Assembly (NCBI GenBank): GCA_016929205.1
Contig: JAFGJF010000362.1
Coordinates: 1 to 7,690 of the forward strand
Length of the DNA stretch: 7,690 nt
Reading direction: 5' to 3'
Source of the DNA: Anaerolineae bacterium
GTDB taxonomy: Bacteria > Chloroflexota > Anaerolineae > JAFGEY01
Under the pieces are notes generated by a model. It was not told the DNA's origin and made no database searches. It was given only the letters and a program-made list of their open reading frames with translations. Within the stretch, counting starts at the first letter, position 1. Each line of letters opens with the position of its first letter. Of this stretch, positions 1 through 5,867 are shown piece after piece. The translations under genes and the position numbers were made by a program.

Positions 1-819
1 GAGGTCGCCGCCGTTCAAGCTGCGAGATAAAATTTGCACCAGCGCCGTCTCCAGTGCGGCGCCGACCACAAGCAGTTCCAGCGTCGTCGCCTGCATACGC
101 GTCGAGCCGGCAACGGCCATCGGCCCCGAGGATAGGTCCAGTTTGGTGATCCGTTCGTCGTCGATCACCTCGCGCGAGCGTTTGACGTGGCGGCGCAGCA
201 CGTCGCTGGGATTGTTATAGACGAAAAAGACGCGCGCCCCTTCTGTGATTCCCTTCCACGCCGTGCCGATCACAAAAGAGGTCTCTCCCCCTTCGGTGAT
301 CGCCACCACCACGTCGCCGGCAGCGAGGCCACCCTCGGCGATCTGGTGCTCGCCGAAATAGGCGTAATCCTCAAAGCCCTCCACCGATTTGATCAGCGCA
401 AAATCGCCGCCGGCCATCACGCTGAACACCCGATCTTGCAGGTCGGGCAGTTTGGCCAGCAGATCCGGCCGGTCGGCGCGCAAACTGTGCCAAAACCGCC
501 GCCAACGCGCTTCGAGCAAAATGCTCAACCGCCCGGTCGCGCCGCAGCCGGTGAAAAAAACGCGCCGCCCGGCGAGCAAAGCCTCGCGCAGCGCGTCGAC
601 CAACTCGGCAAATGCCGCGTCCGCCAGCGCTCGTTCCACCGCCGGCAGCGTGGACTCGTCGACCCGGAGCAGCAAGCGCACGCCCGCCGCCGTATCCGAC
701 CGGATCGTATCGGACAGATGGGCGGTGAGCGGGTGCGCCTGTTCGGTGACCAGATCCCCCAGGTGAAATGCACGCTCATGGTTGCAAAAATGTGAGGCTC
801 GCTGCCGGGCAGTCTTCAT
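1..819 (-). CDS. SIS-domain phosphosugar-binding protein, MurQ/GKRP-like (C-terminus outside window)
   Basis: The reading frame is open from an ATG at 819 to the window edge, giving 273 visible residues with the C-terminus missing. The start has a GGAGA ribosome site 8 nt upstream (832-828), and an ATG at 824 in another frame stops after two codons. The phosphosugar-binding loop GCGATGRLS (residues 91-99) matches the MurQ GAGTSGRLG loop. AGGDFALIKSVEGFED (about 136-151) and SGPMAVAGSTRM (231-242) match the MurQ AGGEYAIQHAVEGAED and the TGSSRMKAGT region. The N-terminal VTEQAHPLT segment (24-32) resembles ITEKSNPLT of vertebrate glucokinase regulatory protein. MurQ cleaves the lactyl ether of MurNAc-6-phosphate, whereas GKRP binds fructose phosphates and controls glucokinase. 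Of the two glutamates proposed as catalytic in E. coli MurQ, Glu114 has a counterpart (E150), but the Glu83 position is R105. A binding or regulatory role is therefore at least as likely as etherase activity. It is the last visible gene of the operon, 15 nt after the response regulator. Family assignment is firm; function is open. Confidence 0.85.
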   Translation of the reverse strand, partial: MKTARQRASHFCNHERAFHLGDLVTEQAHPLTAHLSDTIRSDTAAGVRLLLRVDESTLPAVERALADAAFAELVDALREALLAGRRVFFTGCGATGRLSILLEARWRRFWHSLRADRPDLLAKLPDLQDRVFSVMAGGDFALIKSVEGFEDYAYFGEHQIAEGGLAAGDVVVAITEGGETSFVIGTAWKGITEGARVFFVYNNPSDVLRRHVKRSREVIDDERITKLDLSSGPMAVAGSTRMQATTLELLVVGAALETALVQILSRSLNGGDL

Positions 820-834
820 CGCATGTGTCTCCAT

Positions 835-1506
835 CTATGACTCGGTATCGTACAGATAGGGATACTGATCGGGGGGATAGAGCTCGTTCAGGCAGTCCGG
901 GCACAGGCTGTGCGTAAAGTCGGCCTGAGTGTGATCTCGTACGTATACGGCCACATCATACCACTGGCCATCGTCGTCGCGGATCTTTTTGCAGGACGCA
1001 CAAATGGGCAGCAGGCCGCTCAACGTTTTCACCTGGGACAGGGCTTGCTCAAGTTCCTGGTTGCGCGCATCCAGTTCCGAATTCAGGCGGCGCAGCCTGA
1101 TGAGATCCTCAAAGCGCGCCATGGCGATCGCCACCCCTCGTTCCAGTTCGGAAAGGGTAGGTGGTTTGATCAGATAGGCGCCTACGCCGGCCATGCTCGC
1201 CTTTTCGACCAGATCTTGCGTATCGTATGCCGTCAATACGACCACCGGCGTTGGGCAGCAGTCGTTGATCTGCTGCGCCGCCTCGATGCCATCGATTTGG
1301 GGCATCCTGATGTCCATCAAGATGACGTCGGGCTTGAAAGGGGTATCGGCAAGCTGCTTGACCATCTCGACGGCTTGACGCCCATCGCTCGCTTCGCCGA
1401 CGATCGTGTACGCGGCGCTTTGCGCCAGTTCCTTGATCTCTTGGGCGATCAAATAGTCGTCTTCGGCAATCAACACGCGAATATCTCGCTGCCGGGTTCC
1501 AATCAT
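835..1506 (-). CDS. Response regulator: receiver domain, coiled coil and C-terminal four-cysteine module
   Basis: This 223-residue protein has a CheY-like receiver at residues 9-125. The acidic pocket is E15/D16/D17, the phospho-acceptor is D65 in LMDIRMP, the switch threonine is T92 and the conserved lysine is K114, so it should be phosphorylatable. A charged, heptad-like helix follows at about 132-162. The C-terminal part (163-211) carries GLLPICASCKKIRDDDGQW and a second CPDC, giving CxxC pairs at C169/C172 and C202/C205 that could bind a metal. I know this 'LLPICxxCKKIRD' tail as a recurrent but poorly characterised ending of receiver or PAS proteins. No helix-turn-helix, ANTAR or enzymatic output domain is visible, so it probably acts through protein contacts. 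The start is set by a consensus AGGAGGT directly after the kinase stop codon. The histidine kinase ending 11 nt upstream is the obvious partner. Confidence 0.93.
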   Translation of the reverse strand: MIGTRQRDIRVLIAEDDYLIAQEIKELAQSAAYTIVGEASDGRQAVEMVKQLADTPFKPDVILMDIRMPQIDGIEAAQQINDCCPTPVVVLTAYDTQDLVEKASMAGVGAYLIKPPTLSELERGVAIAMARFEDLIRLRRLNSELDARNQELEQALSQVKTLSGLLPICASCKKIRDDDGQWYDVAVYVRDHTQADFTHSLCPDCLNELYPPDQYPYLYDTES

Positions 1507-1510
1507 CCGG

Positions 1511-1517
1511 ACCTCCT
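1511..1517 (-). promoter_or_regulatory. Ribosome-binding site of the response regulator
   Basis: AGGAGGT on the minus strand (1517-1511) begins immediately after the kinase TAG (1520-1518) and sits 4 nt before the ATG at 1506. It fixes the response-regulator start. Its position against the stop codon suggests that ribosomes finishing the kinase reinitiate here, which would couple expression of the two signalling partners. Confidence 0.75.
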
Positions 1518-3770
1518 CTATCGTTCGAGCTTGAACTGAATCACCGTCACCGCCCCCCGATCGTTACTTATGGACAGCTCCCCCTGCAAATTCCGGCGTA
1601 CGATGTTGGGAATCAGATCAAATCCCACGTTACCCTGCACGCCCTTCAGCACACCTTCCGGGTATCCGGGGCCATCGTCTCGAAACTCGAAACGAACCGA
1701 GTGCTCGGCAGCAGGATCCTGAGCGATGCCCACCTTGATGTGCGCGGTATTGCGATCTAGAAGCGCGTGTTTGACCGTGTTGGCGACCAACTCGTTGATC
1801 ACCAGGGCCAGGCTGTGTGCTTGTTCGGGCGTCACCTCGACCCCAGAGGGAGACACCTCGACCGCAACACGCTTGTCTCGCAGCAAGACCTGCAGAGAAG
1901 CTCGAATCACTTGATCGGCCAACTGGCTCAACCGCAGAGAGGACCATTCGGACGCAGAGAGCATGCTGTGGACCGTGGCCAATCCCTGGATGCGATTGAT
2001 CAACCCGTCTACCATCGGCCGGCAAGCCGAGCGCGCTTCCCCTTCCAGGTAGCGCTGCTCGACGTGGAGCAGCCCCATGATCGCGGTCAGGTTGTTCTTG
2101 ACGCGATGGTTCACCTCATCCAGCAGGACAGCCCGCATCTCGGCATCCTGCCGCGCCTGTTCGTACAATTGCGCGTTCTCGATCGCCGTTGCGGCGTGGC
2201 TGGCAAACGTTTCTAACCGTTGGCCATCCTGGGGGCCAAACTGTCCCGTGTGCAAGCCAACCACGTTCAAAAACCCGGCCGTCTTGCCCTGGATCTGTAT
2301 CGGCGCGCCGACGTAGGCCTTGCGCCATTTGCGATCGTCTGCCGGCACCACATTCAGTTGGGCGGCCACGTTTGGCGCAATGGCCGGCCTTCCCGGGACC
2401 CAATCGGAATCGATGGATGTGTCGGGCACGACCACCGATTTGCCGGTGCGCGACATTTTGGAAAAATTCGGATAGTCCGCAATCGGCATCACATATCCCA
2501 CGGGCTGGGCATCAGCGCCCAGTGACTCGTATCCCCGCCACCGCTCCATGTGGGCCACCTCGTTTTCAACCAACATGATGCTGAATGCGTCCCCGGCAAC
2601 GACGCGTTCCACCTGCTCCAGGATGTGATCCAGCACCTGGTCGAGATTCAGCGTGCTGTTGACCACCGCCGCGGCATTCGCCAGGGCCTCGCTCAGCGCG
2701 CGCTGTTCCTGCTGCGACTGGAACAGGTGTGCGTTGCGGATCGCGATCGCGATCTGATCGGCCAGCGTTTCGACGGCCACGAGGTCCGTATCATCAAAGG
2801 CGTCTCGATGCACTTCTTGGACGTCGAGCACGCCAATGACCTGATCGTCCAATTTGAGCGGCACGCACATCTCGGCCCTGGTTGGCACCTGCTGCCCAAA
2901 GCCGACGATATACCGGGAATCGCAGGTGATGTCGTTGACCAGGAGAGGCTGCCCCGTTTTCGCCACCCTGCCGATCAGCCCATCCCCCACCTTTTGACAG
3001 TAATCTAGCGAAGCGATCTCTTTAAAGCCGCCGGCGACAACCTGGTTCCGCAGTTGGTTGGTTGCCGGATCGAGGGGCATCAAGATCACGCTGTAATAAC
3101 CAAAACCTGCCTGGATCGCATCGACGATCTCTTGCAAAAGTTGGTCCGAAACCAGGGCCGAAGCGGCTTTGCGAGCGACGCGATTGACCACCGCCAGTTG
3201 GGTGGCCCGTTTTCGTTCCACCTGGTATAAATGCGCATTGTGAACTGCGGCAGCGGTTTGAGTGGTGACGTCGCGCACCACGATCAGGAACAGTCTCTGC
3301 CCGCCATGGACAAAATCACTGGCCGAGGTGAGGACATTCCGTCTCTCACCGTCCTTTCGGGTGATCTCCCATTCACTGTGGTCGACGCGCCGGCCTTGCA
3401 ACAGCGCTTCCACAAACGCTTCCGCGCTGTCCCTGGCGGCGGGGTCGGGAAACAGCATGTCCAAAAAGTGCGGGCTCGCCGTATCCTGCAGCGTATAGCC
3501 GCTGATCTCTTGCATACGACGATTGTAGACGAGAAAAGCGTCCCCATCGCTCACGACGATGCCTTCGCCTGCTCTTTCCACAACCTGGTGCCAAAAGTCA
3601 TCCTGCTGCCGCGATGCCAGGGCCTCCGCCTGCCGGACGCTGTCCGCCTTGACCTGGTTGTATTTGGCCTCGAGACCGGCAACCTGCTGTCGCAAAGCCG
3701 CCAGTTCGGCCATCATATCCGCGCGCGACGCCGCGCCAGGTCGTCCCGTTGATCCATCTGGCTCTTTCAT
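1518..3770 (-). CDS. Soluble sensor histidine kinase, PAS-GAF-GAF-HisKA_2-HATPase_c
   Basis: From the ATG at 3770 this is a 750-residue kinase that autophosphorylates on histidine and should pass phosphate to the adjacent response regulator. After an N-terminal coiled coil (about 20-58) comes a PAS domain (about 60-175, with VSDGDAFLVYNRRMQEISGYT and the closing VVRDVT). Two GAF domains follow (about 188-348 and 365-535), the first containing VPLKLDDQVIGVLDVQ. The transmitter is of the HisKA_2 type: LLDEVNHRVKNNL places the phospho-acceptor at H555. The ATPase N box is NELVAN (N659), the G1 box DDGPG (698-702) and the G2 region GNVGFD (713-718). No membrane segment or signal peptide is visible, so it is cytosolic and its GAF/PAS domains must sense an internal or diffusible signal; the ligand cannot be read from sequence. 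A GTG two codons upstream (3776) is in frame, but it would overlap the ribosome site at 3783-3776, so the ATG is preferred. The gene starts 11 nt after the glycosidase stop. Confidence 0.93.
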   Translation of the reverse strand: MKEPDGSTGRPGAASRADMMAELAALRQQVAGLEAKYNQVKADSVRQAEALASRQQDDFWHQVVERAGEGIVVSDGDAFLVYNRRMQEISGYTLQDTASPHFLDMLFPDPAARDSAEAFVEALLQGRRVDHSEWEITRKDGERRNVLTSASDFVHGGQRLFLIVVRDVTTQTAAAVHNAHLYQVERKRATQLAVVNRVARKAASALVSDQLLQEIVDAIQAGFGYYSVILMPLDPATNQLRNQVVAGGFKEIASLDYCQKVGDGLIGRVAKTGQPLLVNDITCDSRYIVGFGQQVPTRAEMCVPLKLDDQVIGVLDVQEVHRDAFDDTDLVAVETLADQIAIAIRNAHLFQSQQEQRALSEALANAAAVVNSTLNLDQVLDHILEQVERVVAGDAFSIMLVENEVAHMERWRGYESLGADAQPVGYVMPIADYPNFSKMSRTGKSVVVPDTSIDSDWVPGRPAIAPNVAAQLNVVPADDRKWRKAYVGAPIQIQGKTAGFLNVVGLHTGQFGPQDGQRLETFASHAATAIENAQLYEQARQDAEMRAVLLDEVNHRVKNNLTAIMGLLHVEQRYLEGEARSACRPMVDGLINRIQGLATVHSMLSASEWSSLRLSQLADQVIRASLQVLLRDKRVAVEVSPSGVEVTPEQAHSLALVINELVANTVKHALLDRNTAHIKVGIAQDPAAEHSVRFEFRDDGPGYPEGVLKGVQGNVGFDLIPNIVRRNLQGELSISNDRGAVTVIQFKLER

Positions 3771-3775
3771 GATCA

Positions 3776-3783
3776 CCCTACCT
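3776..3783 (-). promoter_or_regulatory. Ribosome-binding site of the histidine kinase, overlapping the glycosidase stop codon
   Basis: AGGTAGGG on the minus strand (3783-3776) starts inside the TAG stop of the GH13 gene (3784-3782) and lies 5 nt before the ATG at 3770. It favours that ATG over the in-frame GTG at 3776. The overlap suggests translational coupling of a secreted enzyme to a cytosolic kinase. Confidence 0.55.
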
Positions 3784-5428
3784 ACTGCCTGCTCAGGAAA
3801 ATCACAACACTTTGCAGCGGTTCCAGGGCCGGCAGCGGTTCATAGTCCGCGAACGCGCCCGTCTCACCCACCGCCAGGTCGGCTCCTTCCCTCTCTGCCA
3901 AGAGTTCGTAAGCGGCATACGTCCCCGGCGCGATGGGGCTGGCCCGTATGGACAGCGCATATTCATCCACCGCCACGTTGCCCAGGTTGTGCACCACCAA
4001 AATCGCCTCTGTTTCGCTGTGGCGAAGATAGGCGATCACGCTGCGCGCTTCCGACGACACGTTGGCGATCTCGCCGCTGCGCAGCGCGGCAAACGCCGAT
4101 CGCAGGCGGATCAACGCTCTGTAGTGGTTCAACAACGAGTCCGCATCGCCAAGCTGGTTGGCCACGTTCTTGTCCTGATAATCCGTATTGATCCGCTGCC
4201 AGGCCGTGCCCGTGGTGAATCCTGCGCCGGCGTCACCGGCCCAATGCATCGGCGTTCTCAAGTTCTCGTCTGGCTTTTCCCCGGTCAAGCCGATCTCTTC
4301 GCCATAATAGAGAAATGGCACGCCGGGCAGCGTGAGATAGATCGATGCCGCTGCTTTTGCCTTGGCGGGATCGTTGCCCAGTTGCGACATGGCCCGGTTC
4401 TGGTCGTGATTGGTCAAAAAGGTAGCGTATTGATTGGGGGGATACAGCTTGGCCGTCTTTTGCACCACCGAAGCGAGGGTGAACGCGCCGCCGCCGCGCA
4501 CGCCGTCCAAGATCGCCGACGCCAGATCGAACTCGAAACAAATGTCCATCTCGTTGCCCACATAGGGCACGACGTCCTCGGAACGCGTCCACACTTCACC
4601 CACCGTTATCGCCTGGGGACTGAGGCTTTTGTAAAAGCGGTGATACGCTTGCAGCCATTGATGCGTTTCCGTCGTGTTCTCTTGTTGCTGCCCATCTTCG
4701 ATCAGGTGGCGAATGGCATCCATACGAAAGCCATCGACGCCCATCTCTTCCAGCCAAAAACGGGTGGCACTGTACATCTCGTCGGTAACAGCCTGGGTGC
4801 GATAGTTGAGATCGGGCATGCCCTGCCAAAAGATGGCATAATAGTATGCGCCGCCGCGCTTGTACCACACACTTTGCCCCCACGGCCCCAGGTAGCTCTG
4901 CGGTTCATTCGACCAGACGTACCAATCCCGGTGTTGTGCGTCCGGGCCGCGAGCGGCGTCCTGAAACCAGGCGTGCTGGTTTGAGGTGTGGTTGATCACC
5001 AGGTCAACGATGACGACGATCCCGCGCTTGTGCGCCTCTTCCATCAACAGTTTGAACGTCTCATTGTTGCCGTAATCCTGCTCTACCGTCTTGTAATCGA
5101 CCACGTCATAGCCGTGATAGCTGGGCGACTCGGCGACCGGCATCAGCCACAAACCGGTCACGCCCAGGTCATCTCCGCCCTCGGGATCGCCATCATTGAG
5201 GTAATCCAGCCGGTCGATCAACCCCTGCAAATCGCCGGTGCCGTCACCATCGCTGTCCTGAAAGCTGCGTACAAAAACCTCGTAAAAGATGCGATCGTTC
5301 CACCACGACGGCCCTGCCTCCTCGGGCATAGGCGGCGGGATGACGACCACCTCAGGCACTTTAGATTTGCAGGCCGTCAAAGCCAGAGCGAGCAGAATAA
5401 AGACCAATACCACTTGGTGTCGTTTCAT
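3782..5428 (-). CDS. GH13 alpha-amylase-family glycosidase, probable lipoprotein
   Basis: This 548-residue enzyme should hydrolyse alpha-glucosidic bonds of starch-derived maltodextrins or related alpha-glucans. A short basic N-terminus and hydrophobic segment end in the lipobox LTAC (C20), so the mature protein is probably lipid-anchored on the outer side of the cytoplasmic membrane. A likely linker (21-40) precedes the (beta/alpha)8 barrel. The GH13 signatures are complete: calcium-loop-like DSDGDGTGD (58-66), region I DLVINH (142-147), region II GFRMDAIRH with nucleophile D237, region III GEVW with acid/base E278, and region IV FLTNHD with D342. Region V reads MPDLN (204-208), between the QPDLN of oligo-1,6-glucosidases and the MPKLN of neopullulanases, so exact bond preference is uncertain. 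A beta-rich C-terminal domain follows from about 460. The ATG at 5428 has AAGGA 7-8 nt upstream. It is the first gene of the presumed operon that continues into the kinase. Confidence 0.95.
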   Translation of the reverse strand: MKRHQVVLVFILLALALTACKSKVPEVVVIPPPMPEEAGPSWWNDRIFYEVFVRSFQDSDGDGTGDLQGLIDRLDYLNDGDPEGGDDLGVTGLWLMPVAESPSYHGYDVVDYKTVEQDYGNNETFKLLMEEAHKRGIVVIVDLVINHTSNQHAWFQDAARGPDAQHRDWYVWSNEPQSYLGPWGQSVWYKRGGAYYYAIFWQGMPDLNYRTQAVTDEMYSATRFWLEEMGVDGFRMDAIRHLIEDGQQQENTTETHQWLQAYHRFYKSLSPQAITVGEVWTRSEDVVPYVGNEMDICFEFDLASAILDGVRGGGAFTLASVVQKTAKLYPPNQYATFLTNHDQNRAMSQLGNDPAKAKAAASIYLTLPGVPFLYYGEEIGLTGEKPDENLRTPMHWAGDAGAGFTTGTAWQRINTDYQDKNVANQLGDADSLLNHYRALIRLRSAFAALRSGEIANVSSEARSVIAYLRHSETEAILVVHNLGNVAVDEYALSIRASPIAPGTYAAYELLAEREGADLAVGETGAFADYEPLPALEPLQSVVIFLSRQ

Positions 5429-5456
5429 AGCCAGATCCTTTTAGCCAAAAACCGGT

Positions 5457-5487
5457 AGTGTATGGTGGCTGGCGTGACGTGTGTCAT
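5457..5487 (-). promoter_or_regulatory. Candidate promoter of the glycosidase operon
   Basis: On the minus strand, ATGACA (5487-5482) matches the -35 consensus in 5 of 6 positions, and TACACT (5462-5457) is a 4-of-6 -10 element. The spacer is 19 nt, longer than usual, so the promoter would be weak or activator-dependent. The -35 lies in one arm of the palindrome at 5479-5499. It is the only gap upstream of the four-gene minus-strand cluster. Confidence 0.3.
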
Positions 5488-5499
5488 TAGGTGACACAC
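5479..5499. promoter_or_regulatory. Palindromic candidate operator in the divergent intergenic region
   Basis: GTGTGTCA (5479-5486) and TGACACAC (5492-5499) are perfect inverted arms separated by TTAGG. Further TGAC/GTCA half-sites lie at 5475-5478 and 5521-5524. The site sits between two divergent genes and overlaps the -35-like elements of both, which is the geometry of an operator for a dimeric regulator. It has no flanking U-tract and lies upstream of both genes, so a terminator is unlikely. The cognate regulator is not identifiable: the response regulator in the operon shows no DNA-binding domain. Confidence 0.5.
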
Positions 5500-5518
5500 C
5501 GGCATGGTAAAATAAAAT
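5491..5518 (+). promoter_or_regulatory. Candidate promoter of the small cysteine-containing protein gene
   Basis: GTGACA (5491-5496) is a 5-of-6 -35 element and TAAAAT (5513-5518) a 5-of-6 -10 element, with a 16-nt spacer. Transcription would start near 5525, leaving a short leader that contains the ribosome site AGGAGG (5529-5534). The -35 lies in the right arm of the palindrome, so binding there would be expected to affect this promoter. Confidence 0.45.
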
Positions 5519-5539
5519 AAGTCACGATAGGAGGACGAT

Positions 5540-5791
5540 ATGAAACTCGAACAATATCCAGTGCCGTTGTTAAAAGATCAAGCGCATGAAATGTGCCCGG
5601 TCTGTGGAGCCGTGGTAGAACGTCAGCGAATTGGGCAAAAAATGGGTTGGAGCTGTGTCATGGGCGGTTTTGCCCACTATTACCAGACACAATACGGTTA
5701 TTTAAAACAGTGGTTCACCTCTGGCCAGGGCAACTTGCGTGAACCGGTGATCAATGCCATGAACTGCATCCAGACAGACTATGCAGCATAA
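5540..5791 (+). CDS. Small protein of unknown function with a CPVC zinc-knuckle motif
   Basis: I do not recognise this 83-residue protein. It is supported as a gene by a consensus AGGAGG 5 nt before the ATG, by a promoter-like sequence, and by occupying the space between the divergent glycosidase operon and convergent tyrS. C19 and C22 form a CPVCG knuckle; C39, H46 and C76 are further possible metal ligands. The middle is aromatic (WSCVMGGFAHYYQTQYGYLKQWF, about residues 37-59). There is no signal peptide or membrane helix, so it is probably cytosolic. Only one CxxC pair is present, so a full four-cysteine zinc site would need C39 and C76 or H46. By eye the gene is less GC-rich than its neighbours. 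It could be a small metal-binding or nucleic-acid-binding protein, but nothing in the sequence decides this. Confidence 0.75.
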   Translation: MKLEQYPVPLLKDQAHEMCPVCGAVVERQRIGQKMGWSCVMGGFAHYYQTQYGYLKQWFTSGQGNLREPVINAMNCIQTDYAA

Positions 5792-5817
5792 ATGAGTTGA
5801 TAGAGATGGGCTCTGCC

Positions 5818-5853
5818 AGGGGGGCGAACCGGCGCGTTCCGGTTCGCCCCTCT
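5818..5853. terminator. Strong hairpin between convergent genes, probable bidirectional terminator without a U-tract
   Basis: GGGGCGAACCGG (5821-5832) and CCGGTTCGCCCC (5839-5850) pair perfectly around a CGCGTT loop. Three more pairs (A-T, G-C and a G-U on the plus-strand RNA) extend the stem to 15 bp. It lies 26 nt after the small gene's stop and 14 nt after the tyrS stop, where a shared terminator is expected. Neither strand has a T-run after the stem, so classic intrinsic termination is not assured. It may instead protect 3' ends or be a dispersed repeat. Confidence 0.55.
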
Positions 5854-5867
5854 CGCGATCTGAACAC

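Noticed and set aside
187..795. A 202-codon plus-strand open frame in the leftmost region
   Set aside because: The minus strand here encodes the SIS protein with clear MurQ/GKRP motifs. The plus-strand product is an Arg/Pro/Gln-rich shadow.
910..1539. A 209-codon plus-strand open frame across the response regulator
   Set aside because: It is antisense to a canonical receiver domain, lacks a convincing ribosome site and encodes a low-complexity, His/Arg-rich product.
2735..2760. Repeated CGATCG units resembling the cyanobacterial HIP1 octamer
   Set aside because: They encode the DQIAIAIRN helix at the end of the first GAF domain. Short GATCGC runs are expected from Ile/Ala codons at this GC content.
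3812..4984. A 390-codon plus-strand open frame antisense to the glycosidase gene
   Set aside because: The opposite strand carries a full GH13 protein with all catalytic motifs. The antisense product shows no recognisable domain and arises from GC-rich codon bias.
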